Assembly (NCBI RefSeq): GCF_900129825.1
Contig: NZ_FQWZ01000001.1
Span: 558,001-622,000, forward strand
Length of the DNA stretch: 64,000 bases
Source of the DNA: Hydrocarboniphaga daqingensis
GTDB lineage: Bacteria; Pseudomonadota; Gammaproteobacteria; Nevskiales; Nevskiaceae
Direction: 5' to 3'
The position numbers were made by a program, and so were the translations under genes. Below are positions 34,471 through 44,400 of this stretch, piece by piece; within the stretch, counting starts at the first letter, position 1, and each line of letters opens with the position of its first letter. A model generated the notes under the pieces. It saw only the letters and a program-made list of their open reading frames with translations. It did not search any database and had not been told where the DNA came from.

Positions 34471-35256
34471 TTACCCCTGTCGTTCGACGAGGAGCTTTTT
34501 GGTTTTAGCGATCGCTTCTGCCGGGTTCAGACCCTTCGGGCAGGTCTTGGAGCAGTTCATGATCGTGTGGCAGCGATACAGCTTGAACGGGTCTTCCAGC
34601 GCGTCGAGACGCTCACCGGTGGCCTCGTCACGGGAATCGATGATCCAGCGGTAGGCCTGCAGCAGTACGGCCGGGCCGAGGTAGCGGTCGCCGTTCCACC
34701 AGTAGCTCGGGCAGCTGGTCGAGCAGCACGCGCACAAGATGCACTCGTACAGGCCGTCGAGCTTGGCGCGATCTTCTTCGGACTGCAGACGCTCGCGAGT
34801 CGGCGCGGGGCTGTCGGTCTTCAGCCAGGGCTCGACGGACGCGAGCTGGGCGTAGAAGTGGGTCAGGTCGGGCACCAAGTCCTTGACCACCGGCATGTGC
34901 GGCAGCGGGTAAATCTTGACGTCGCCCTTGATCTCGTCGCAGCCCTTGGTGCAAGCCAGCGTGTTGGTACCGTCGATGTTCATCGCGCAGCTGCCGCAGA
35001 TGCCCTCGCGGCAGGAACGGCGGAACGTCAGCGTCGGATCGACTTCGTTTTTGATCTTGATCAGCGCGTCGAGCACCATCGGCCCGCAAGCGTCCATATC
35101 CAGATCGTAGGTGTCGACGCGCGGATTGGCGCCCGTGTCCGGATCGTAGCGATAGATCTTGAAGCTGCGGACGTTCTTGGCACCGGCCGGGGCTGCGTAC
35201 TTCTTGCCGGCCTTCTTGTCGATCGTCGAATTCTTCGGCAGGGTCAACTGAACCAT
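34471..35256 (-). CDS. sdhB: Succinate dehydrogenase iron-sulfur subunit
   Basis: Complex II electron-transfer subunit of 261 residues. The 2Fe-2S ligands are in [15 protein letters not shown], the 4Fe-4S ligands in [12 protein letters not shown], and the 3Fe-4S ligands are completed by [18 protein letters not shown]. It is the last gene of sdhC-D-A-B. The N-terminus (about 30 residues, Lys-rich) is slightly longer than in E. coli. Confidence 0.97.
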   Translation of the reverse strand: MVQLTLPKNSTIDKKAGKKYAAPAGAKNVRSFKIYRYDPDTGANPRVDTYDLDMDACGPMVLDALIKIKNEVDPTLTFRRSCREGICGSCAMNIDGTNTLACTKGCDEIKGDVKIYPLPHMPVVKDLVPDLTHFYAQLASVEPWLKTDSPAPTRERLQSEEDRAKLDGLYECILCACCSTSCPSYWWNGDRYLGPAVLLQAYRWIIDSRDEATGERLDALEDPFKLYRCHTIMNCSKTCPKGLNPAEAIAKTKKLLVERQG

Positions 35257-35313
35257 TTCGGCTCGCTCCTTCTGTAAAGCGTCTGTTCGTTAAACCGCAG
35301 GGACCACGGCGCG

Positions 35314-37131
35314 TTAGTAAACGCGCTTCTGCGGGGCGACGACCTGCATCTCGTCGTCGAGCGTGTTCATGTGAACCGGCCGGCCATCAAGCACGACCTC
35401 GGTTTCGCCGGTGCGCCAGGCCAGGCTGTGCTTGAACCAGTTGACGTCGTCGCGCTCGGGGAAATCTTCGTGAGCATGGGCGCCACGCGATTCCTTGCGG
35501 TTGGCGGCCGAGGCCAGCGTGACCAGCGACTGACCCAGCAGGTTGTCGAGTTCCAGCGTCTCGACCAGATCGCTGTTCCACACCAGCGAACGGTCCGACA
35601 CCTGGACATCGCGGAAGCCGTGGATGGTCTTGGTGATCTTGGCCAGACCCTCGTCCATCGATTCCTGCGTGCGGAACACAGCGGCGTGGGTCTGCATGAT
35701 CTTCTGCATTTCAAGGCGCAGCTCGGCGGTCTTGCGCGTGCCCTTGGCGTGACGCAGCTTGTCGAGGCGATCCAGGCACATGTCTTCGGATTCGTTGGAC
35801 ACCGTGCTGTGCGGCGCGCCCTTCTTGACGACCTGCGAGGCGCGGATCGCAGCAGCGCGACCGAACACGACCAGGTCGAGCAAGGAGTTGGAGCCGAGAC
35901 GGTTGGCGCCGTGCACCGACACGCAAGCCGCTTCGCCGACGGCCATCAGACCGGGGATCACGGTATCCGGGTTGCCATCCTTGAGCGTGACCACTTCGCC
36001 GTAGAAGTTGGTCGGAATGCCGCCCATGTTGTAGTGGACGGTCGGCAGCACCGGGATCGGCTCCTTGGTGACGTCGACGCCAGCGAAGATCTTCGCCGTC
36101 TCGGAGATGCCCGGCAGACGCGCGTGCAGCACATCGGCGCCGAGGTGTTCGAGATGCAGATGGATGTGATCGCCTTCGGGGCCGACGCCGCGGCCTTCGC
36201 GGATTTCGATCGTCATCGAACGCGACACCACGTCACGCGACGCCAGATCCTTGCGGTTGGGCGCGTAACGCTCCATGAAGCGCTCGCCCTTGGAGTTGGT
36301 CAGGTAACCACCCTCACCACGTGCGCCTTCGGTGATCAGGCAGCCCGAGCCGTAGATGCCCGTCGGGTGGAACTGCACGAACTCCATGTCCTGCAGCGGG
36401 ACGCCGGCGCGCAGCGCCATCGCGTTGCCGTCGCCGGTGCAGGTATGCGCCGACGTGGCCGAAAAGTACGCACGGCCGTAGCCGCCGGTGGCCAGGATCA
36501 CGGTCTGCGCACGGAAGCGGTGCAGCTTGCCGGTGGCCATGTCCCAGGCGATCACGCCCTTGCACTCGCCCTTGTCCATAATCAGGTCAAGCGCGAAGTA
36601 TTCGATGAAGAACTGCGCGCGGGCCTTCAGGCTCTGCTGGTAGAGCGTGTGCAGCATCGCGTGGCCGGTGCGGTCGGCCGCAGCGCAGGTGCGCTGCGCA
36701 GTGCCTTCACCCCAGTGGGTCGTCATACCGCCGAACGGACGCTGGTAGATCTTGCCTTCCGGCGTGCGCGAGAACGGCAGGCCGTAGTGCTCGAGTTCAA
36801 TGATCGCGGGGATCGCTTCGCGGCACATGTACTGAATCGCGTCCTGGTCGCCGAGCCAGTCGGAGCCCTTGACGGTGTCGTACATGTGCCAGCGCCAGTC
36901 ATCCTGGCCCATGTTGCCGAGCGCCGCCGAGATGCCGCCCTGAGCGGCAACCGTGTGCGAGCGCGTCGGGAACACCTTGGTCAGGTTGGCGGTCTTCAGG
37001 CCGGTTTCGGCCAGGCCCAGCGTCGCGCGCAAGCCGGCGCCGCCGGCGCCGACGACGACCACATCGTATTCGTGATGAACGATCTCGTAGCCAGGACGAG
37101 TCTTCGGGAACGGGATTTCGGCTTGTGCCAT
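35314..37131 (-). CDS. sdhA: Succinate dehydrogenase flavoprotein subunit
   Basis: Catalytic subunit of complex II, 605 residues, oxidising succinate to fumarate. The FAD Rossmann motif is [18 protein letters not shown]. The FAD-linked His lies in [17 protein letters not shown]. The substrate site includes the [13 protein letters not shown] and [18 protein letters not shown] blocks. SdhE and the DUF1674 protein, both predicted assembly factors for this subunit, are encoded on either side of the operon. Confidence 0.98.
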   Translation of the reverse strand: MAQAEIPFPKTRPGYEIVHHEYDVVVVGAGGAGLRATLGLAETGLKTANLTKVFPTRSHTVAAQGGISAALGNMGQDDWRWHMYDTVKGSDWLGDQDAIQYMCREAIPAIIELEHYGLPFSRTPEGKIYQRPFGGMTTHWGEGTAQRTCAAADRTGHAMLHTLYQQSLKARAQFFIEYFALDLIMDKGECKGVIAWDMATGKLHRFRAQTVILATGGYGRAYFSATSAHTCTGDGNAMALRAGVPLQDMEFVQFHPTGIYGSGCLITEGARGEGGYLTNSKGERFMERYAPNRKDLASRDVVSRSMTIEIREGRGVGPEGDHIHLHLEHLGADVLHARLPGISETAKIFAGVDVTKEPIPVLPTVHYNMGGIPTNFYGEVVTLKDGNPDTVIPGLMAVGEAACVSVHGANRLGSNSLLDLVVFGRAAAIRASQVVKKGAPHSTVSNESEDMCLDRLDKLRHAKGTRKTAELRLEMQKIMQTHAAVFRTQESMDEGLAKITKTIHGFRDVQVSDRSLVWNSDLVETLELDNLLGQSLVTLASAANRKESRGAHAHEDFPERDDVNWFKHSLAWRTGETEVVLDGRPVHMNTLDDEMQVVAPQKRVY

Positions 37132-37166
37132 GTCAGTCTCTAGTCGATCTGGGTATCAGCCGCGGC

Positions 37167-37544
37167 TCAGGAGAGCGCGACCTTGAGCACGGAAAAGATG
37201 CTGGCGACGCCGAGCAGCGCCAGGCCGAACTTGACCAGCACCAGCAGCGCCATCTTCCAGCCTTCCGGCGTGACGTAGTCTTCGATGACCACCTGCACGC
37301 CCAATACGGCGTGGTAGAACGCGGTGGCCAGGAACAGCACCAGGCCGATCGCATACGGCGGGTACTGCACCCACAGATACGTCGCCTCATAGCTGCCGCC
37401 AGCAAGGCGGGCCACGGAGAACACGAACCACAGCGTCAGCGGGATCAGGGCGATTGCGCTCAGGCGCTGCACGGTGAAGTGATGGACGCCGGACTTGGCG
37501 CTGCCCAGACCGCGGGCACGGGAAAGCGGGGAACGAAGGCTCAT
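37167..37544 (-). CDS. sdhD: Succinate dehydrogenase membrane anchor subunit SdhD
   Basis: Membrane subunit of 125 residues with three helices (about 30-48, 58-78, 95-118). The GVHHFTVQRLSAIALIPL segment at the start of helix 1 is typical of SdhD and helps build the quinone site. It lies between sdhC and sdhA. Confidence 0.93.
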   Translation of the reverse strand: MSLRSPLSRARGLGSAKSGVHHFTVQRLSAIALIPLTLWFVFSVARLAGGSYEATYLWVQYPPYAIGLVLFLATAFYHAVLGVQVVIEDYVTPEGWKMALLVLVKFGLALLGVASIFSVLKVALS

Positions 37545-37559
37545 GTCAGGGCTCCGGAA

Positions 37560-37961
37560 TCAGGCGGCGTAAGCAACGACCCAGACGGCGATCGTCAGGA
37601 CGGCCGAGGCGGCGACCACCGAGTAGCCGGTCAGGTAGGCGGTCTTGATGTCCAGCCCGAAGCCCCAGTCCCAGCCCAGATGCCGGATGCCGTTGCACAG
37701 GTGGAACAGGATCGCCCAGCTCCACGCGAACAGCAGCGCCTGGCCGTACCAAGCCAGCATCACGCCGGAGAACAGGCCATACCACTGGGGGCCGGCAGCC
37801 AACGCGATCAGCCACCCCGTGACGAACAAGGAGCCGAGGGTCACGACCAGGCCGGTCAGGCGATGGGTGATCGACAGCATGGACGTCAGCTGCGGCCGAT
37901 AGAACGGGCCGATCATGAAGGGGGACAGCGGTCGTTTGTCGACCGACTTGCTGGTGCTCAT
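37560..37961 (-). CDS. sdhC: Succinate dehydrogenase cytochrome b556 subunit SdhC
   Basis: Membrane subunit of 133 residues with three helices. The N-terminal RPLSPFMIGPFYRPQLTSM and SITHRLTG motif form part of the ubiquinone site, and the heme ligand His is in LFHLCNGIRHLGWD. First of the four sdh structural genes; the DUF1674 gene lies 96 bp upstream on the same strand. Confidence 0.94.
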   Translation of the reverse strand: MSTSKSVDKRPLSPFMIGPFYRPQLTSMLSITHRLTGLVVTLGSLFVTGWLIALAAGPQWYGLFSGVMLAWYGQALLFAWSWAILFHLCNGIRHLGWDWGFGLDIKTAYLTGYSVVAASAVLTIAVWVVAYAA

Positions 37962-38057
37962 TCCGACTCCCTAAAAAGGTCTGGGACGTGAAGATGTGAC
38001 GCGCTTACTTGCGCGGTGCGACCACGGGTACTGCTTCGAATTGAAAGTGCCGCTGGA

Positions 38058-38318
38058 TCAGAAATCGATGCAGCGACCGTTTTTTTCCCAATCGCCATAA
38101 CGAGTGGGCTCAGTTCCGTCTTTACGACCGCCGATCTCGCGAACGGGAACAAGGCCGTCATGAAGGCTTGGAACGGGTTTCGGCAACTCCCAACCCGCAA
38201 CAGCGGCTGGCTTGGCCAGGCTGTCTTCCGGTTTGGCCTGCCGCTGGGCAGGCTTGGCCTTCGGATCGAAGCGCACGATCGTCTCCGCAGCCCGGCGCAC
38301 CGGAGCCGATGAAGACAT
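38058..38318 (-). CDS. DUF1674/SDHAF4-like succinate dehydrogenase assembly protein
   Basis: Small disordered-looking protein of 86 residues, Lys/Pro/Ala-rich, that ends in the DUF1674 signature REIGGRKDGTEPTRYGDWEK and GRCIDF. In mitochondria the homologue SDHAF4 (Sdh8) binds flavinated SdhA before it joins SdhB. Its place directly upstream of sdhC supports that role here. Neither candidate start (38318 or 38387, which would give 109 residues) has a ribosome site; I use the shorter one, which is closer to the family length. The C-terminal motif makes the family call firm, the start is not. Confidence 0.85.
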   Translation of the reverse strand: MSSSAPVRRAAETIVRFDPKAKPAQRQAKPEDSLAKPAAVAGWELPKPVPSLHDGLVPVREIGGRKDGTEPTRYGDWEKNGRCIDF

Positions 38319-38482
38319 CGTAGGATCGACTGAGCTGGTCACGTTGTTCGCGTTCTGTAAACGGTGGTGGAGTGGCGAAACCGGCATAGTGTGACAAAGT
38401 CATATCGATAGTGGCAATGCAATAAACCCATTGTTTCCATCGCCTTTACCGATCGTTAAGCCCAGAAAATTCAATCACTGTC

Positions 38483-39412
38483 ATGCGCTCCGACCTGCAT
38501 CTGATCGACCTGTCCTCGAGTTGGGCCCTGCTTCGAGTCTCCGGCGCCGACGCCGACACCTTCCTGCAGGGTCAGCTAGGCAACGACCTGCGCAAACTCA
38601 GCCCTGGTCAATCGCAGATCAGCAGCTACAGCAGCCCCAAAGGCCGCATGCTGGCCACGATGACGCTGAGCCGGGACGTCGACGCCAGCGCCGTTGATAT
38701 CGAACTGCCGCGTCCGCTGGCCGAGGCCATCGCCCGGCGGCTGCGGATGTTCGTACTTCGGTCCAAGGTCCAGATCGCCGACGCGCCGCTGTCGCTGCTG
38801 GGCTTGCGCGGCCCCGGTGCCAGCGCAGCGTTGACCGCTGCCGGCCTGCCGGTGCCGTCGCTGCCGTTGCAGACCGACCCTGCGGACGGACTGCGCGTGA
38901 TGCGACGTTTCGGATCACTGCCTCGCTACTCCTTATACGGCTCCGCCGACCGACTCGATGCAGTACGACGCTTGCTCAGCGGCGCCAGCGGCGCCGACGA
39001 GCCGCTGTGGCGCTACGACGATGTCGTCGCCGGCGTCCCGGTGGTGCTCCCGGCCACGCAGGATCATTTCGTCGCGCAGATGACCAACCTCGACCGTCTC
39101 GACGGCATCAGCTTCGACAAGGGCTGCTACACCGGCCAGGAAATCGTGGCGAGGCTGCATTACCTCGGGCAATTGAAGCGGCGCATGTACTGCTGCCGTG
39201 GTCAGGGGCCGGCGCCGGAAGCCGGCGCGCCGGTCTACGACGGCAGCGAACCTCAGGCGGTCGGCGAAGTGGCACTCGCAGCCCCGGCGCCGGAGGGTGA
39301 CGGCTTCGTCGCGGCCGTGGTGCTGCAGATCAGCCAGGCCGCTGCCACGACGCTGCGCGTCGGCGAGACCTCGCTCAGCGTGCCGACACAGTACGACTAC
39401 ATGCAGGGCTGA
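38483..39412 (+). CDS. ygfZ: tRNA-modifying protein YgfZ (GcvT-like folate-binding)
   Basis: Folate-dependent protein of 309 residues that supports iron-sulfur enzymes such as MiaB. The YgfZ signature KGCYTGQEIVARLHYLG is intact, including the functional Cys. The N-terminal FLQGQLGNDL and SSPKGRMLA blocks also fit. It is divergent from the DUF1674 gene, so it sits next to a large Fe-S enzyme operon, though this may be chance. Confidence 0.94.
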   Translation: MRSDLHLIDLSSSWALLRVSGADADTFLQGQLGNDLRKLSPGQSQISSYSSPKGRMLATMTLSRDVDASAVDIELPRPLAEAIARRLRMFVLRSKVQIADAPLSLLGLRGPGASAALTAAGLPVPSLPLQTDPADGLRVMRRFGSLPRYSLYGSADRLDAVRRLLSGASGADEPLWRYDDVVAGVPVVLPATQDHFVAQMTNLDRLDGISFDKGCYTGQEIVARLHYLGQLKRRMYCCRGQGPAPEAGAPVYDGSEPQAVGEVALAAPAPEGDGFVAAVVLQISQAAATTLRVGETSLSVPTQYDYMQG

Positions 39413-39462
39413 CCGGGAACCGGCCGACGGGCCGGGCGTCGCGCGTCGGGCCCCACAAGACC

Positions 39463-40521
39463 TCAGGGTGTGCTGACGCTGACCACGGACGCAACGACCA
39501 ACCGGTTCTTGCCACCCTGCTTGGCCGCATACATCGCGCCGTCGGCAGCCCGGATCAGCGCTTCGCGGCGGTCGGTGACGCCGCGACAGTGATCCGGGAA
39601 CAGCGAGATACCGATGCTGGCACCGATGATCACGCGCGCCGGCCCGGACGGCCCCAAGTCGAGCACGAACGGCAGCGCCAGGATATCGAGCAGCTTGCGG
39701 GCCAGCTGCTCGGCCGAATCAGGACTCTCGGCCGTGTCCTGTACGACCACGGCAAATTCGTCGCCGCCGAGCCGCGCCACCGTGTCCGACTTGCGGACGG
39801 CGCTGCCGAGCCGCTGCGCAATCTGCTGCAGCAGCAGGTCGCCCGCATGGTGGCCCAGCGTGTCGTTGACCGGCTTGAACCCGTCGATATCCAAGTACAG
39901 CAATGCCAGCTGGCTTCGCTGACGATCCGCACGTTGCAAGGCTTGTTCGACGCGGTCCATGAACAGCGCGCGGTTCGGCAACTCGGTCAGCGTATCGTGC
40001 GTCGCTCGGTGGCGGACTTCTTGTTCGGCGCGTTTGCGCTCGGCAATCTCGACTTCGAGCTGCCGGTTGCGTGCGTCAAGTTCGGCGACCAAGCGCTGCA
40101 GTTCCTGGCGGCCTCGGTACAAGTCGAGAAACACGCGGACTTTGGCCAGCAGGATGACGTCATTGATCGGCTTGGCAATGTAGTCGACCGCGCCGAAGTG
40201 ATAGCCGCGCAAGCGGTTGACGTCGTCAGAAAACGCAGCCGTCACGAAAATGATCGGCGTATCGGCAGTGCGGGCCTCGCCGGACAACAGACCGGCCACC
40301 TCGAAGCCGTCTATGTCCGGCATCTGTACGTCGAGCAGCACCAACGCAAACTCGTGATCGAGACAGGCCGCCAGCGCTTCATTGCCGGATGCGGCCAATA
40401 TCAAGTCCGCATCGATCTTCGACAGCAGCCGACGCATCGCCACCAGATTGGCCGGCGTGTCGTCGACGATCAAGATCTTGGGCCGCGGCAGCGGCTGCAG
40501 TCCGGTCGCATCCGACGGCAT
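39463..40521 (-). CDS. Response regulator with GGDEF diguanylate cyclase domain
   Basis: Two-domain output protein of 352 residues. The REC domain (about 13-130) has phospho-acceptor Asp in LVLLDVQMPDIDG and Lys in YIAKPI. A coiled coil (about 135-175) links it to GGDEF (about 180-345), with the intact active-site GGDEF in RLGGDEFAVVV, so it should make cyclic di-GMP. The start at 40521 has a strong GGAGG ribosome site 5 nt upstream; the ATG at 40533 does not. Last gene in a minus-strand cluster with cheR, the hybrid kinase and TerB. Confidence 0.93.
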   Translation of the reverse strand: MPSDATGLQPLPRPKILIVDDTPANLVAMRRLLSKIDADLILAASGNEALAACLDHEFALVLLDVQMPDIDGFEVAGLLSGEARTADTPIIFVTAAFSDDVNRLRGYHFGAVDYIAKPINDVILLAKVRVFLDLYRGRQELQRLVAELDARNRQLEVEIAERKRAEQEVRHRATHDTLTELPNRALFMDRVEQALQRADRQRSQLALLYLDIDGFKPVNDTLGHHAGDLLLQQIAQRLGSAVRKSDTVARLGGDEFAVVVQDTAESPDSAEQLARKLLDILALPFVLDLGPSGPARVIIGASIGISLFPDHCRGVTDRREALIRAADGAMYAAKQGGKNRLVVASVVSVSTP

Positions 40522-40619
40522 CAGTTCCTCCATGTCCCTGCCCGTTGTTGCCTGATCATCGACGTCAGCATCACCCAAGAGTTCGGTCGAGCGCAAAAAG
40601 GGCGGTTGGTCATCGTGGA

Positions 40620-41453
40620 TCAAGCACGGCCATCGACGCGACGGAACACGCTCGCGCCCGAGGCGAGCGGACGAAAATCGGCCGTGAAGCGGGTGTCGTT
40701 GGGCCGTTCGCGGTCGCCCAGGCAAAGGAAGCCTCCCCGGACCAAGCTGTCGCGAAACAAGCGCAGCGCGCGCTGCTGCAACTCGTCACCGAAGTAAATC
40801 AGCACATTGCGGCACAGGATCAAATGCATCTCGCCGAATACGCCGTCGGCAGCCAGGTTGTGATGAGCAAAGGTGATCCGCTCGGCCAGCGACTCATCGA
40901 GTTTGATGTGCTGATAAGCCGCGGTGTACCAGTCCGACAGCGACCCCGTACCACCGGCCTGCAGATAGTTGTTGGAGTAAAGCCGCGCTTCGCGCAGCGG
41001 ATAGATCCCGTCCCGTGCTTGAGCCAGCGCGCTCTCGCTGATGTCGGTGGCCCAAATATGCGAACGGGCATACAAGCCTGCCTCCTTGAGCAGGATTGCC
41101 ATCGAGTAGGCCTCTTCGCCGCGCGCACATCCGGCCTGCCAGATATTGATCTGCGGGTAGCTGGCCAGCAGCGGCAGCACTTCGCGACGCAGCAGATCGA
41201 ACACCGGCGGGTTACGGAACATCTCGGACACCGGCACCGACAGCCGGCCGATCACCTCGGTGAGAAACGCGTCGTCGTGGATCACGCGTTCGGTCAGCGC
41301 ACTGATGCTGCGGGCTTGCGTCGCCTCCGCCAGCGCCCGCACGCGCCGGCCCAGCGATGCCGGCGCATAGCCCGAAAAGTCGTAGCCGTGGCGCAACTGC
41401 AAGGCCTGCAGGAACAACTGGATCTCGATGCGCTGGCGCTCATGCAGGTCCAT
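40620..41453 (-). CDS. CheR-type protein-glutamate methyltransferase
   Basis: SAM-dependent methyltransferase of 277 residues with the CheR N-terminal helical domain (HGYDFSGYAPASLGRRVR) and SAM domain (IWQAGCARGEEAYSMAILL, ICRNVLIYF type block). CheR normally methylates chemoreceptors, but no receptor, CheB, CheA or CheW is encoded here. It lies 14 bp after the hybrid kinase gene, so its target may be the kinase or another sensor; that is inference. Confidence 0.9.
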   Translation of the reverse strand: MDLHERQRIEIQLFLQALQLRHGYDFSGYAPASLGRRVRALAEATQARSISALTERVIHDDAFLTEVIGRLSVPVSEMFRNPPVFDLLRREVLPLLASYPQINIWQAGCARGEEAYSMAILLKEAGLYARSHIWATDISESALAQARDGIYPLREARLYSNNYLQAGGTGSLSDWYTAAYQHIKLDESLAERITFAHHNLAADGVFGEMHLILCRNVLIYFGDELQQRALRLFRDSLVRGGFLCLGDRERPNDTRFTADFRPLASGASVFRRVDGRA

Positions 41454-41467
41454 CGCTGCTGGGGCCG

Positions 41468-44400
41468 CTATACCCAGACCCGAATCAGCGACATCAGCTG
41501 GTCGATGTCGATCGGCTTGGCGCAGTAATCGTTGGCCCCGGCCTCGATGCAACGCTCGCGATCGCCGGTCATCGCCTTGGCGGTGACGGCGATGATCGGC
41601 AGCTTCTTCCAGGCGTCGCGCTCACGGATCCGGCGTATCGTTTCGTAGCCGTCCATGCCCGGCATCATGATGTCCATCAGCACCAGCTCGATGCCGGGAT
41701 TGGCTTCCAGCTGCGTGAGCGCCTTGTAGCCATCCTGCGCCATCGTCACTTGCAGCTTGCGGGACCGCAGCGCCTTGGACAGCGCGAAGATGTTGCGCAT
41801 GTCGTCGTCGACGATCAGTACATGGCGCCCGGCCACGTCGCGTACGGTCTCGCTCGGCGCCGAGGCGACGGACTGACGCGGCGGCGCCAGCGAATGAAGG
41901 AACAGCGATACCTCGTCGAGCAGACGTTCCGGCGCGCGCGCGCCCTTGATGACGATGCTTTCGGTGTACTGACGCAAGCGCAGCGTCTCGTCATTGCTCA
42001 GCTCGCGGGCCGAATAGACCACGACCGGCGGCAGCGGCACGCGTGCGGCCGAGAGCTGGTCGAGCAGATCCAGGCCCGATACGTCAGGCAGACCCAGGTC
42101 GAGAATCAGGCAGTCGAAGGCCCCGGCTCGCAGCGCCTCGGTGGCCTCAGCCGCGTTCTGTGCTTCGTGGATCTGCGCGGCTTCCGGCTCCAGCAGCTTG
42201 CGCACTGCCGCGCGCGACCCGATGTCGTCGTCGACCAGCAATACGCGGCGCGGCCCCGGCGCCGCATCGATCGGCGCCTGCGGCAGCAGGACGCGATCGA
42301 GCGCGGCGAGCACCGACTCCCGCGTGACCGGCTTGGTCAATACGCCGACGGCGCCCAGTGCCAAACCTCGACCGAGATCGTCGGCCGCCGAAATGATGTG
42401 GACCGGTACCTGCGCGGTGGCCGGTGTGGCTTTCAGATATTGCAGAACCTGCCAGCCGCTGACGTCGGGCAGACCGATGTCGAGCAAGACGCCGAGCAAA
42501 GGCTGCTGTCGCGCCACGCTCAGCGCCTGCTCGCCGGTGGAGACCACGCGCGCCGGAATCGCCTTGCGAGTGGCGAGCTGCATCAGCACCGACGCAAACG
42601 CCGGATCATCCTCGACGATCAACAACACCGGATCACCGCTCGGCACGGCATCCGCAGCATTGCGCGTGGCAGTATCGGCCGACGTCGCAGGTGGCGATGC
42701 CGGCGCGGCAGGCGTCAGGCCGTCGATGATCGGCGCATCGTGCCGCTGCAGCTCCAGCCGCTCGGGCAAGATCACCGTAAAGCTCGATCCCTTGCCCAGC
42801 TCGCTACGAGCCTGAAGGCTGCCTCCGAGCAGACCCGACATGCCGCGAGCGATCGACAAACCCAGCCCGGTACCGCCATAGCGGCGGCTGGTGCTGGAAT
42901 CGACCTGCTCGAACGGCTGGAACACCGCGTCGAGCCGGTCCGGCGGAATGCCGATGCCGGTATCGCTGACGGTCAGCGCGACGGCGTGGTCCGGCGCCAG
43001 GCCGGCAAGCCCGGCACGGTCCAGCGCAGCGGCGTCGGGCCGGCCGATATGCAGCTGTACGCGGCCCTGCTGCGTGAACTTGAATGCATTGGCGAGAAGG
43101 TTGACGACGATCTGCCCCAGCCGGGTGCTGTCGGTCAGCATCGTCTCGGGCGCATCAGCCGCAACATCAACGACGAACTCCAGGTTGTGACTGCGCGCAA
43201 CGTGACGGAAGTTGCGCTCCTGCAGCGCCGCGAATCCGCGCAAGCTCAGCGTCTCGGGCACCAGCAGCATGCGGCCCGCTTCCACCTTCGACAGATCGAG
43301 AATGTCGTTGATCAGCTGCAGCAGGCTACGCCCGGCATCGTGAACGATGCGCGCGCTTTCCACTTGGTCTGCATCGAGATTGCCCGTCTCATTGTCGGCC
43401 AGACCTTTGGACAGAATCAGCAGACTGTTCAGCGGCGTGCGCAGCTCATGCGACATGTTGGCGAGGAACTCGCTCTTGTAGCGACTCGCCCGCTCCAGTT
43501 CCATCGCGTGGCGTTCGAGCTTGCTACGCGCGGCTTCGAGCTCGGCCTGACGCGCTTTGAGCGCCTCGCTGCGCTCGCGCAGCGCGTCGTTGGCCATCCG
43601 TAGTTCTTCCGCTTGTGCGCGCAACTCTTCTTCCGACGTCATCAGCTGCGCACTTTGCTGTTCGAGCAATCCGCTACGGGTACGCAAGGCCTCGTTGGTG
43701 CTTTGAAGTTCCTCTTGCTGGATGCGCAACGATTCTTCGGATGCGCGCAGTTCTTCGGCTTGGCTGCGCGTAATGTCGAGCAGCTCGGCGGTCTTCAAGC
43801 TGCGCGCCAAGGTCTGCCACGCCAGCGCCGTCGGCGCCAATACACGTTCAAGCAAGTCGCTCTGCTGTGCGTTCAGCGGATCGAGCAGGGCCAGCTCGAT
43901 CGCGCCGACGTATTCGCCGCGCGAGTACAGCGGTGCAAATCGGATCGAATGCGACTGCACCGACCCCAAGCCCGACACGATGCGCAGATAGTGATCTGGT
44001 ACCGGTGACAGCTCCAGCGTCCTGCATTCCAGCAGGCACTGTCCGACCAAGCCCTGCCCCGGCTTGAAGCGGCGCTGCAACAACTCCGACGCGGGAACGC
44101 CGTAACCGGCGCAAGCGTGAAGCTCGCCACTATCGGCATCCCAGCGGTAGGCCACGCCAAAACCAGCCGCCAGCGGTGGGCACAGCGTCCGCAGCAGCGC
44201 ATCGCCGAAAGCCTCGTGGGTATCGGCCAGCTGCAGCAGGCCGGCGAGATTGCCCAGACGAGTTTTGATCCAGTCGTCGCCGCTGCGCTCGGTGACCAGC
44301 TTGGACAGCTCCGACAACGAGCGCGCGAACTCGCCGACTTCGTCGCGACGCCATCGATAGGGCACGTCGTCGATGTGTCCGCCTGCCGAGATGTGCGGAA

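Noticed and set aside
38158..38403. Alternative small frame over the DUF1674 gene
   Set aside because: The DUF1674 C-terminal motif lies in the other frame; this one has no recognisable end.
41357..43603. Plus-strand open frame of 748 codons over the hybrid kinase
   Set aside because: Antisense shadow: low complexity, no motifs, no ribosome site, and the opposite strand encodes intact REC domains.
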